NCBI GenBank assembly: GCA_050743385.1
Contig: JBOGFJ010000177.1
Location: forward strand, 1 to 18,323
From: JACDBD01 sp050743385
Lineage (GTDB): Bacteria; Actinomycetota; Acidimicrobiia; IMCC26256; JACDBD01
Direction of reading: 5' to 3'
Length of the DNA stretch: 18,323 bases
This document shows positions 6,630 to 13,392 of the stretch, one piece after another (the first letter of the stretch is position 1; every line of letters begins with the position of its first letter). The notes beneath the pieces are model-generated. The model saw only the letters and a list, made by a program, of their open reading frames with translations. It had not been told where the DNA came from and did no database searches. Made by a program: the position numbers and the translations under genes.

Positions 6630-8125
6630 GCGGCGTCGGCGACCGACAGGCGCGCCGCTCGGGGCGCCGACCGCACGAACGACGCCGCTGCCACTGCGGG
6701 CACCGCGACCACGAGTCCTGCGACGTAGGCCGTCGAGAAGGCGCCGCCGTCCTGAATCGTGGCCAGCACCTGGATGCCGGCGACCGCGCCGATGAGCGTG
6801 ACCATCTGCTGGGCCGCGTTGGCGATGCCGAGATGCTCCGGCTCGACCGCGTTGGCAGCCGAGGTGATCAGCGACGGCGACGCCGCCCCGAGCCCGAGAC
6901 CCGAGAGCACCAGCGCCACCGCGACCAAACCCACGGAATCACGGGACGCGGCCACCGCGAAGCACGACATCGAGACGGCGACGAGCGCGGTGCCCAAGAC
7001 TGCGGCGCGCCGTTCACCGACCCGCACCGCCACGTACCCGGCCGCCGGCGAGGAGAGGCTGAACGACAGGGGGCGGCACAACATGAGCAGCGCCGTGCCG
7101 GCGACCGCGTACCCGAAGCGATCCTGCATGAGCAGCGGCGTGATGATGAAGCCGCCCATGTATGCGAACTGCGACAGCGCCTGCGCCACCAGCGACGCGG
7201 TGAAGTTCCGGCGCCGGAAGAAGTCGAGCGGAAGGAGCGGGTGCGACGCCCGTCGCTCGCAGCGTACGAACGCGATCAACCCGACGACTCCCGCCCCGAG
7301 CAGCGCCAGCGGCGCGGGATCGGCCCAGCCCCGGTCGCGCCCGAGCTGCAGTGCCAGCAGCGGCAGGACGGTCGCCAGTGCCAGCGCGAGCGCGCCGCGG
7401 AAGTCGATGGCCACGCGCGGCGATCGGGGCGTCTCGTGCAACACGACCGCTCCGATGGCCAGCGCCACCAGCGCGAGCGGCGCCTGGGCCACGAACAGCC
7501 AGCGCCACCCGAAGGCGTCGACGATCGGTCCGCCGGCGACGAGCCCCACGACCGGCGCGCCCGCGCCCACGAGTGCCCACCAACCCATCGCCTTCACCCG
7601 GTCCTCGGCCGGGAAGGCATGCATGATCAACGCCATCGAGGCCGGTCCGGTGGCCGCACCTTCGAGCGCGCCCACGATCCGGATCACGATCAGCGCCGGT
7701 GCGCTCCACGCGAGTGCGGTGACGCCGGTGAACAAGGCGAAGAGGCCGAAGCCGGCCAGGTACACCCGGCGGTGCCCGTAGACATCTCCGACCTTGCCCA
7801 GGAGCGGCATCCCGAGGGCGTGGGCGAGAAACGGGCCGGTGACGATCCAGGCCAGGGTCGTGCGGTCGGTGTCGAGGTCACGGGCGATGTCGGGAATCGA
7901 CACCGCCAGCACGGTGATCGTGAAACCGACCGCGAACAGGCCGGCGAGCACGGTCCACAGCACCCACCAGCGGTACCGGTCGCTCTCGCGGACCCGGGTT
8001 CGCAATCGCTCGCGCAGCAGCAGCGGCCACGCGACTGCCGGGACCTCCTCGACCCCGGAGTAGTCGGCGAGGACCGTCTCGGGCGCGGATCGCTCCGCGG
8101 ATCGGTCGGTCGTCGACCTTTCCAA
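6626..8125 (-). CDS. MFS transporter, DHA2/EmrB-type drug efflux family (first of a tandem pair)
   Basis: A 499-residue paralogue of the next gene. Both share the YRWWVL..TVL.GLFA.G.T.TVL opening, motif A (here GKVGDVYGHRR, 110-120), KAMGWWALVGAGAPVVG and GWRWLFVAQAP. A hydrophilic N-terminal arm of about 50 residues precedes the first helix. The start is a TTG at 8125 with GGAG at 8135-8138, 9 nt upstream. There is no in-frame ATG or GTG before the first membrane helix, so the TTG is the best choice but not certain. Drug or metabolite efflux is the family role. The two proteins could act separately or as partners; sequence alone does not say. A small possible gene lies 56 bp upstream on the same strand. 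Confidence 0.91.
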   Translation of the reverse strand: MERSTTDRSAERSAPETVLADYSGVEEVPAVAWPLLLRERLRTRVRESDRYRWWVLWTVLAGLFAVGFTITVLAVSIPDIARDLDTDRTTLAWIVTGPFLAHALGMPLLGKVGDVYGHRRVYLAGFGLFALFTGVTALAWSAPALIVIRIVGALEGAATGPASMALIMHAFPAEDRVKAMGWWALVGAGAPVVGLVAGGPIVDAFGWRWLFVAQAPLALVALAIGAVVLHETPRSPRVAIDFRGALALALATVLPLLALQLGRDRGWADPAPLALLGAGVVGLIAFVRCERRASHPLLPLDFFRRRNFTASLVAQALSQFAYMGGFIITPLLMQDRFGYAVAGTALLMLCRPLSFSLSSPAAGYVAVRVGERRAAVLGTALVAVSMSCFAVAASRDSVGLVAVALVLSGLGLGAASPSLITSAANAVEPEHLGIANAAQQMVTLIGAVAGIQVLATIQDGGAFSTAYVAGLVVAVPAVAAASFVRSAPRAARLSVADAA

Positions 8126-8181
8126 GTGCCTGCGCTCCTACGGCGCCGCGGGGAGGGGGGCGCCGCGCCGGTCAGCGCAGA

Positions 8182-8409
8182 CTACCTGTGACCGTCGAGC
8201 ACTCCCGGAGTGGTTCCCTGGCCGACCGGCAACGTCTCGGCGACGGCGGACTCGACGACGTCGGTGGTGGCGAGCCACCAGCGGCGGTACACGCGGGCGG
8301 CGGTACGGGCGGCTCGGCCGGGCTCGGGTCGGCCCACCGGGCGCCCGAATCCATTGCCGGGTCGTACCAGGGTGGGACCGTGAGTGGCCCCCTTCGGGGG
8401 TCGTCGCAT
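8182..8409 (-). CDS. Probable 75-residue small protein of unknown function
   Basis: I do not recognise this protein. The reading frame runs from ATG 8409 to TAG 8182. An AGGAGG at 8417-8422 lies 7 nt before the ATG, the best ribosome binding site in this part of the window. From residue 28 on, codon third positions are almost all G or C, as in neighbouring real genes. The C-terminal half (AARVYRRWWLATTDVVESAVAETL, residues 37-60, given here as two parts: AARVYRRWW then LATTDVVESAVAETL) could form an amphipathic helix with a basic-aromatic start. It is upstream of and co-directional with the MFS pair, 56 bp away, and may be the first gene of that operon. The start region overlaps a short GGCCCCC/GGGGGTC hairpin (8388-8404). 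A longer frame to 8592 exists but lacks a ribosome binding site and looks non-coding. Confidence 0.5.
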   Translation of the reverse strand: MRRPPKGATHGPTLVRPGNGFGRPVGRPEPGRAARTAARVYRRWWLATTDVVESAVAETLPVGQGTTPGVLDGHR

Positions 8410-8667
8410 TCCCCTGCCTCCTCCTGCCGCTCGCGCAGCTGGGCCTGTGCTGCCGGTTCGTGGAGGGTACGGATCGACCTCCGACCCGCCTATGGCCCGA
8501 CAGGGGGTTGACATGTGCATGACCCCGGGGGCGAACCGCAGCAAATCAGGCAGTTCCGGTCGGCGACGCCGTCCCGACCGCGCGCGCACCAACCTCGTGC
8601 GGCGGCGCGGTGAAGGGGGGCGAAAGTCCCGAAACGGACAGGGAACGAGCCCGTTGGCTAGGCCGGA
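8410..8667. other. Gene-free stretch between the CrtC-like gene and the small MFS-operon gene
   Basis: I see no convincing gene in these 258 bases; frames on both strands give Arg/Gly/Ser-rich low-quality translations. It holds the near-palindrome at 8504-8526 and a minus-strand TACCCT (8464-8469) that could be a -10 for the downstream small gene, without a recognisable -35. The part near 8600-8660 (ggcgaaagtccc, then gaacgagcccgttggc) looks faintly like structured RNA, but I could not match it to a known riboswitch or ncRNA class. Confidence 0.4.
8504..8526. promoter_or_regulatory. Near-palindromic candidate operator
   Basis: Outer arms GGGGT (8504-8508) and ACCCC (8522-8526) and inner arms CATG (8512-8515) and CATG (8518-8521) flank a TG centre, with a 3-nt TGA bulge on the left side. 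A perfect TTGACA lies inside at 8508-8513 on the plus strand, but no -10 follows at 16-18 nt. It sits about 95 bp upstream of the small gene that may head the MFS operon, where a repressor site would be expected. Confidence 0.3.
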
Positions 8668-9687
8668 CTAGTCCGATCGGGTGGTGTCACGCATCATTTC
8701 CTGACCCGAGTGGTCGTTGAACAGCAGCTCGTAGATCCCGAGGCCCTCCCGCCGGCCCGAGCGCAGGCGCATCGGCGCCTCCTGCACCGTCGTGCTCCCG
8801 GGCTGGAGCGGCAGCGACTCGTGGGAGCGTTCGGCGGCCACCTCGTAGCTCGCGCCCCCGGCCACCTCGAGGGTGAGGTCGTAGCCCTCGGGCACGCGGC
8901 CCGGGCCCTCCCGGGTCTGCCGATCGGCCCGCACGATCGGGTGCACCTGGCCGTTGTCGAGCACGTACCCGTTGGCGCTCACGCTCCCGGCGCCGTCGAC
9001 CACGTGGAAGAGATTGAAGGCCATCCCGACCCCGTGAAGCTGCCATCCCTCCCCGAGGGGGCCGGGTTCCCCGGCCCCCGGACCGCCGGAATTGCGCGGG
9101 AGCGGCGAGCGAAGCGAGCGCGACCCGGAAGGGGGGAAGAGGCCCGTGACCCAGTGCCATTCGCGCACGCCGCTCCAGTCGCGCCAGCCCCACGAGTGGT
9201 CGCGCTGGCTCACCCCGTCGAACTCCAGCCGGCGGCCTCCGAGCACGAGGTCGCCGCGCACCGTGCCGCTCTGCTCGTAGTGACCCCAGGCGACCGGCCT
9301 CGGGAGCGGTGCGGCGTTGTCGGCGTAGTCGAAGCACCCGCCCGTGCCCTCGAACTCGAGGTACGCCTTGTTGTCGCCGTCGTCGAGCTCGAGGCTCCAG
9401 CGCCGGCGTGACTCCAGCATCCGGTAGCCCAGGCCCGCGATCGTGGTCGCGTCCCAGTCGGCGCCGGGCAGGTGGTCGAGCTCGCGGTAATAGCCGTACG
9501 CGGGCGCGCCGTCGCGCCAGGCGACGAACAGGGCGTTGGCGGCCGGCTGGTTGGGCAGCACCGCCATCCGCGTGAGAAAGCAGGTGTCGGACGCGAGGTC
9601 GAAGCCGTTGAAGTAGAGCGAATCGCTCCAGTGCGCGTCGGGATGCTCGACCGGGTGGCGGCGCTCGTCGAGGTCGGTGACGACCAT
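8668..9687 (-). CDS. DUF7064/DUF7065-like (CrtC/AttH lipocalin-like) protein with an in-frame repeat insertion
   Basis: A 339-residue protein of the group often annotated as DUF7064, distantly related to CrtC hydratase and AttH double-lipocalin folds. The signature RDHSWGWRDW is at 162-171, preceded by YLEFEGTGGCFDY and VAWGHYEQSGTVRGDLVLGG. The biochemical role of the family is not established; links to terpenoid, steroid or lipid substrates are common. Residues about 188-216 (from GSRSLRSPLP to LGEGWQ) are encoded by the R2 copy of the palindromic repeat and interrupt the conserved REWHWVTGLF / AFNLFHVV junction without breaking the frame. No signal peptide is seen. The start ATG is 16 bp after the stop of the upstream membrane-protein gene, so it is probably the third gene of an SDR-membrane protein-DUF7064 operon. 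Confidence 0.75.
   Translation of the reverse strand: MVVTDLDERRHPVEHPDAHWSDSLYFNGFDLASDTCFLTRMAVLPNQPAANALFVAWRDGAPAYGYYRELDHLPGADWDATTIAGLGYRMLESRRRWSLELDDGDNKAYLEFEGTGGCFDYADNAAPLPRPVAWGHYEQSGTVRGDLVLGGRRLEFDGVSQRDHSWGWRDWSGVREWHWVTGLFPPSGSRSLRSPLPRNSGGPGAGEPGPLGEGWQLHGVGMAFNLFHVVDGAGSVSANGYVLDNGQVHPIVRADRQTREGPGRVPEGYDLTLEVAGGASYEVAAERSHESLPLQPGSTTVQEAPMRLRSGRREGLGIYELLFNDHSGQEMMRDTTRSD
9041..9125 (-). repeat. Interspersed palindromic repeat, copy R2, inside a coding sequence
   Basis: An 85-nt copy of the 3790-3872 element in the same orientation: TGCCATCCC start, hairpin arms GGGGGCCGGG (9057-9066) and CCCGGCCCCC (9070-9079) around TTC, and the identical 26-nt end block at 9100-9125. 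Compared with R1, the innermost hairpin pair has changed from C-G to G-C on both sides, so pairing is kept. It contributes about 29 residues to the DUF7064-like protein. Confidence 0.85.
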
Positions 9688-9703
9688 GTGCGCTCGGCCG
9701 CGC

Positions 9704-10426
9704 TCAGCTGGAGGTGTCGGCCCGCGCCCGCCCGCGAGGGTGCATCTGCAGCCAGTAGTAGCGGAAGATCGCTCCGGCTGCGAGGGCGAGCCACGCCAGC
9801 GTCAGGAGGGCCTGGAGCGCACTCTTGCGGATCGCGTCGTCGTCGCCGGCCCCGAACACTCCCGGACCGATGAGCTTGAAGACGTTGTACGACCCGAACC
9901 CGCTCGCGAACAGGAAGATCAGAATGGCGGTGAAGCACACCGCGTACACGTAGGCGCGGTCGGCTCTCCAGGCGGCGCTGCCTTCGAAATCGGCGGCGGC
10001 GAGGTACTCGCGCCGGCGCCGGTGGTGGAACACGAGCACGCCGCCGGCGGCGACGAGCACGAGCCCGCCCTGCACCACACCCTGGAGCACGCGGTCGTTC
10101 TGGCTCACGTCGGAACCGCCCTCGACCCCCTCGAAGTCTTCGAACTCCTCGAAGTCGTCGAAGTCGTCGAAGTCGAAGAGCTCTTCCGACGACCCGTCGT
10201 CCTTGATCTTCTCGGTGAGCGAGCTGACGATCACGGTGCTGGCGATCAGCGCGGTGAACACCGCCACGAAGCTCACGGTGGCGACGTAGAGCGTGAACGT
10301 GCGCCTCCCGGTGGGATCGATGTCGCGCCCGCCCGCGAGCACGAGCACCACCAGGGCGAGCAGCCCGAGGGGCAGGACGACCGCGAACGCGAGCAGGAAC
10401 GTGAAGCCCTCGTCGAACAGGTCCAT
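9704..10426 (-). CDS. Five-helix membrane protein with acidic Phe-rich loop, unknown family
   Basis: I do not recognise the family. The 240-residue protein has predicted membrane helices at about 9-31, 45-67, 114-133, 159-180 and 204-222. Arg-rich loops (GRR near 40-42; HHRRRRE 134-140; RGRAR near the C-terminus) suggest the N-terminus is outside and the C-terminus inside. The second loop (about 68-112) would then face outside. It holds the acidic-aromatic run LFDFDDFDDFEEFEDFEG (83-100) encoded by a 9-bp tandem repeat. The ATG overlaps the SDR stop by one base (TGATG), which implies coupled translation, and the DUF7064 gene follows after 16 bp. The role could be transport, sensing or anchoring of the neighbouring enzymes; nothing in the sequence decides this. 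Confidence 0.82.
   Translation of the reverse strand: MDLFDEGFTFLLAFAVVLPLGLLALVVLVLAGGRDIDPTGRRTFTLYVATVSFVAVFTALIASTVIVSSLTEKIKDDGSSEELFDFDDFDDFEEFEDFEGVEGGSDVSQNDRVLQGVVQGGLVLVAAGGVLVFHHRRRREYLAAADFEGSAAWRADRAYVYAVCFTAILIFLFASGFGSYNVFKLIGPGVFGAGDDDAIRKSALQALLTLAWLALAAGAIFRYYWLQMHPRGRARADTSS
10131..10175 (-). repeat. Five-unit 9-bp tandem repeat encoding the (D/E)F(D/E) run
   Basis: Five head-to-tail units of tcgaagtcg (plus strand), the last three identical or nearly so and the second changed to tcgaactcc. Each unit codes for an acidic-Phe-acidic triplet. Such repeats can change copy number by slippage in steps of three codons without a frameshift. Confidence 0.75.
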
Positions 10427-11313
10427 CAGCCGGCTGCTCCCTGGAGCTTGACCATCTCTTTCTCGAGCTCGGCCACGGTCCAGCGGTCGCCCTTGTCGAT
10501 GGTCTCGGTCAGGGTCCAGGGCTGGAACAGCCGCACGACGCTGCCCTGCACGAAGAATGTCGCCCCCGTGAAGGGGCACTGCTCGGTCGCGAGGTACGCG
10601 ACGAGCGGGGAGACGTTCGCCGGGTCCCACGTGTCGAAGGCGCCGGGGTCTTCCGGCGCCTTCACCGCCTCCTCGAGGCCCGGGGTCTGCTCGGTGAGCC
10701 GGGTCCGCGCCGCGGGCGCGATCGTGTTGGAGCGAACCCCGTAGCGGCTGAGCTCTTGGGCCACGATGTTGGAGAACGCGGCGATGCCGGCCTTGGCGGC
10801 GCCGTAGTTGGCCTGGCCCGGGTTCCCGAGGAGGCCCGAGGTCGACGACGTGTTGACGACGACCCCCTTCACCTCCTTGCCGGCCTTCGATTGCTCCCGC
10901 CAGTAGTTGGCCGCGAACCGCGTCGGGCAGAAGTGACCCTTGAGGTGGACGTTGATGACGGCGTCCCATTCCTGTTCCGTCATGTTGACGAGGACGCGGT
11001 CACGCAGGATGCCGGCGTTGTTGACGAGCGCGTGGAGATCGCCGAAGGTCTCGACCGCCAGGTTGACCAGCCGCTGCGCACCCTCCCAGTCGGACACGCT
11101 GTCGACGTTGGCGACGGCCTCGCCGTCCATCTCCTTGATCTCGTCGACGACCAGCTGCGCCGGAGCGCGGTCTTCGCCCGTGCCGTCGATGTCACCGCCG
11201 AGATCGTTGACGACGACCTTGGCCCCCTCCGACGCGAACAGCAGCGCGTGCTCGCGGCCGAGCCCGCGGCCGGCGCCGGTGATGATCGCGACGCGCCCGT
11301 CGAGTGCACCCAT
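10426..11313 (-). CDS. SDR-family oxidoreductase, (3R)-hydroxyacyl-CoA/steroid dehydrogenase-like
   Basis: A 295-residue classical SDR. The nucleotide-binding motif TGAGRGLG is at 12-19, NNAG at 98-101, and the catalytic Ser157, Tyr170 and Lys174 are in NTSSTSG and NYGAAKAG. The long variable segment NDLGGDIDGTGEDRAPAQLVVDEI (36-59; NDLGGDIDG then the helix) is typical of the HSD17B4/MFE-2 dehydrogenase group, which oxidises 3-hydroxyacyl-CoA or steroid 17-hydroxyl groups with NAD(P). A C-terminal extension (WTVAELEKEMVKLQ) is also usual in that group. The ATG at 11313 has GGGGGAG nearby (11319-11325). The 5' flank is the palindromic element at 11334-11424. It overlaps the membrane-protein start by one base. 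Exact substrate is not determinable. Confidence 0.9.
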   Translation of the reverse strand: MGALDGRVAIITGAGRGLGREHALLFASEGAKVVVNDLGGDIDGTGEDRAPAQLVVDEIKEMDGEAVANVDSVSDWEGAQRLVNLAVETFGDLHALVNNAGILRDRVLVNMTEQEWDAVINVHLKGHFCPTRFAANYWREQSKAGKEVKGVVVNTSSTSGLLGNPGQANYGAAKAGIAAFSNIVAQELSRYGVRSNTIAPAARTRLTEQTPGLEEAVKAPEDPGAFDTWDPANVSPLVAYLATEQCPFTGATFFVQGSVVRLFQPWTLTETIDKGDRWTVAELEKEMVKLQGAAG

Positions 11314-11333
11314 GGCTCTCTCCCCCTCTTTTT

Positions 11334-11424
11334 GTCGCGCTCGCTCGGCGGCAGGGTACCCGCCGCCGCCCTTGGGGCCGCTCGCCGCTGCGCACGCAGC
11401 CGCGCCGAACGCCGGTGGATGGCA
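11334..11424 (+). repeat. Interspersed palindromic repeat, variant copy B1
   Basis: Three blocks match the reverse complement of R1: GTCGCGCTCGCT (11334-11345), a 22-nt block at 11379-11400 (21 of 22 identical to the complement of 3837-3858) and GGATGGCA (11417-11424). Between the first two blocks is a 23-nt palindrome (11346-11368, arms CGGCGGCAGG and CCCGCCGCCG around GTA) shared with 15788-15810. The GGGGGCC hairpin of R1 is missing. It fills the 122-bp gap between the kinase stop and the SDR start. Confidence 0.75.
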
Positions 11425-11435
11425 GGCGGCCGAGG

Positions 11436-13325
11436 CTACAAGAACAGGGTGACCTTCTCGCCCCTCTCGAGCTGGGTCCCGGCGTCGGGGTCTTGGGCCC
11501 GAACGTCTCCTCCGGGCTCGTAGTCCTCGACGTCGGGAACGAGCCCGAGCTGGCGTAGCGCTGCGCTCGCGGCCTCGACACTCATGCCCTCCACGTCGGG
11601 CACCGCCACCGGCTCGGGGCCCCGGCTCACCACGACGGTCACGGTGGAGTCGCGGTCGAGCTCGGTTCCGGCGGCGGGGTCGGTGCGGATGACGGTGCCG
11701 TTCTCGACGGTGTCGCTGAACTCGTCGACGCGGGTCGCGCCGAGGCGGGCGTTGGCGAGCGTCGCCACCGCCTCGTCGAACGTCGCGCCGGCGACATCGG
11801 GAACCGGCACCGGCGCCGGCCCCGCACTGACGACGAGCTGCACAGGCGAGTCGGGAGGAGCGTTCGTGTTGGCGGCGGGATCGGTCCGCAGCACCAGGCC
11901 GGCGGCGACGTTCTCGTCGAACGTGGGCACGACCTCGACGACGAAACCCTCGGCCGCGAGCGCGAGGTTGGCATCGGCTTCGGACAGCCCGGTCACGTCG
12001 GGAACGGGCACGGGCGGCGGGCCCCGCGACACGAACACCGTCACGGTGCCGCCGTCGGTCAGCCATTCCCCCGCATCGGGCGACTGGTCGACGACGACGC
12101 CCACGGGGTCGTCGGACGCGCGCTGCTCGACCCTCATCGCCACCCCCGCCTCACTGGCACGCGTCGACGCGTCCTCGCGGCTGAGGCCGACGAGGGACGG
12201 TGCGGGCACGGTCGCACTGCCGGGACGCGCCAGGAAGAACCCGGCCGCGATCGCCAGCGCCAGCGCGACCACCACGCCGACGACCACCGGCACCGCGCGA
12301 CTGGAACCCCCTCCTCCGCGCCGCGTGACGACCGCCTCGGCCGGCATGAGCACCGCGTCGGTGTCGGCCGCCGGGCCCCCGGGCGGGTCGGGCTCGGCGT
12401 CTTGGTCGAACAGGCCTCCGGTACGACGGTGCTGGGTGGGATGGGGATCGTCGACGATCGTGGGGCTGAGCCCGGCGAGCATGAGCGGTTGCGGCGGGGG
12501 CAACCTCTGCGCGGCGGCGGCGATGGCCTCGCCCATCGCGCGCGCGTCCGGGTAGCGCTCGTCGGGGATCGGGCGCCCGGCGCGCTCGACGACCCGCCCG
12601 AGCGGGCCGAGCTCGTCGGGCGCGAGGATCGGTTCCTGGGTACGCGCCGCCAGGGTGCCGAGGGCGGTGTCGGAGGCGAACGGCACCCGACCGGTCACCC
12701 CCTCGACGAGCACGAGCGCGAACGCGTAGAGGTCGGCGCGGCCGTCGAGGGGCGCGCCCGAGGCCTGCTCCGGCGCGGCGTACCGGGCCGTACCCACCAT
12801 CGCGCCGGCGGGCTCGGTCCAGCTCGCCTCGGCCAGCGCCCGGGCGAGGCCGAAGTCGGCGACCCGGGCGATCCCGTGCTCGTCGAAGAGGAGGTTGGCC
12901 GGCTTGATGTCGCGGTGAACCAACCCGCGGGCGTGCGCGTAGTCGAGCGCGGAGGTGACGTGCCGGCCGAGATGCGCGGCCTGCGAGGCGGTGAGACGAG
13001 TCCCGCGGTCGAGGAGCGAACGCAGGCTCCCGCCCGCGAGGAGCTCGAGCACCATGAACGGCACGCCGTCCTCACCCCAGTCGTAGACCACCATGACGTG
13101 GGGGTGATGCAGGGAGGCGGCGAGCTGCGCCTCCGACCGGAACCGGCGCAGGAACCCGGCGTCGTCGGCCAGTGCGGGGTGGAGCACCTTGACCGCGACC
13201 CGGCGCCGGAGACGCACGTCGTCGGCGACGTAGACGCGACCGCCCCCGCCCGACCCGATCGACGCGAGCAGGCGATAGCGGCCGGCGAGGACGCGGCCCG
13301 TGAGATCAGCGACGCTGACGGACAT
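11436..13325 (-). CDS. PknB-like Ser/Thr protein kinase with four PASTA domains
   Basis: A 629-residue single-span membrane kinase. The cytoplasmic kinase domain (about 17-275) has the Gly loop IGSGGGGRV, Lys46 (VAVK), Glu65, HRDIKPANLL with Asp139, DFG at 157-159 and APE at 184-186, so it should be active. A Pro-rich juxtamembrane linker leads to one helix (344-366). Four extracellular PASTA domains follow at about 373-434, 439-501, 506-568 and 573-629; these bind muropeptides or lipid II in PknB and PrkC. Cell-wall growth sensing is the expected role. A frame extension to a TTG at 13400 exists, but the ATG at 13325 starts right before the kinase fold and fits better. It is divergent from the small anchored protein at 13393. 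No phosphatase, FHA, rodA or pbp gene is adjacent, unlike the canonical pknB locus. Confidence 0.93.
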   Translation of the reverse strand: MSVSVADLTGRVLAGRYRLLASIGSGGGGRVYVADDVRLRRRVAVKVLHPALADDAGFLRRFRSEAQLAASLHHPHVMVVYDWGEDGVPFMVLELLAGGSLRSLLDRGTRLTASQAAHLGRHVTSALDYAHARGLVHRDIKPANLLFDEHGIARVADFGLARALAEASWTEPAGAMVGTARYAAPEQASGAPLDGRADLYAFALVLVEGVTGRVPFASDTALGTLAARTQEPILAPDELGPLGRVVERAGRPIPDERYPDARAMGEAIAAAAQRLPPPQPLMLAGLSPTIVDDPHPTQHRRTGGLFDQDAEPDPPGGPAADTDAVLMPAEAVVTRRGGGGSSRAVPVVVGVVVALALAIAAGFFLARPGSATVPAPSLVGLSREDASTRASEAGVAMRVEQRASDDPVGVVVDQSPDAGEWLTDGGTVTVFVSRGPPPVPVPDVTGLSEADANLALAAEGFVVEVVPTFDENVAAGLVLRTDPAANTNAPPDSPVQLVVSAGPAPVPVPDVAGATFDEAVATLANARLGATRVDEFSDTVENGTVIRTDPAAGTELDRDSTVTVVVSRGPEPVAVPDVEGMSVEAASAALRQLGLVPDVEDYEPGGDVRAQDPDAGTQLERGEKVTLFL

Positions 13326-13379
13326 GAGCGTCCCAACGGTACCGGCCGTCCCGGAGCGAGCCGCGGCAGGTGGGGTCGG

Positions 13380-13385
13380 TAGGGT
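13380..13385 (+). promoter_or_regulatory. Candidate -10 box for a leaderless transcript of the small anchored protein
   Basis: TAGGGT is followed by 7 nt (CACGGCC) and the GTG at 13393. No ribosome binding site lies at the right distance, and the layout equals those at 3434, 3777 and 17878. Confidence 0.38.
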
Positions 13386-13392
13386 CACGGCC

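Noticed and set aside
8137..8166. GC-rich GGCGCC inverted repeat before the first MFS gene as a terminator or operator
   Set aside because: Only 6-bp self-complementary units that are expected often at this GC content; longer arms do not pair.
6551..8191. 546-residue plus-strand open frame opposite the first MFS gene
   Set aside because: Arg/Gln/Glu-rich low-complexity shadow caused by high GC; the minus-strand MFS gene explains the sequence.
8504..8536. Promoter on the plus strand from TTGACA at 8508-8513
   Set aside because: No -10-like hexamer follows at 16-19 nt and no plus-strand gene lies downstream before 8668.
8592..8667. Possible riboswitch or structured RNA
   Set aside because: Some purine-rich motifs look RNA-like, but no known class (c-di-AMP, c-di-GMP, cobalamin, TPP, glycine) matches in order, and the stretch lies downstream of, not before, the adjacent gene.
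13354..13371. Further copy of the palindromic repeat before the kinase gene
   Set aside because: Only short GC-rich matches (GAGCGAG, GCGGCAGG) in the wrong arrangement; no palindrome or end blocks.
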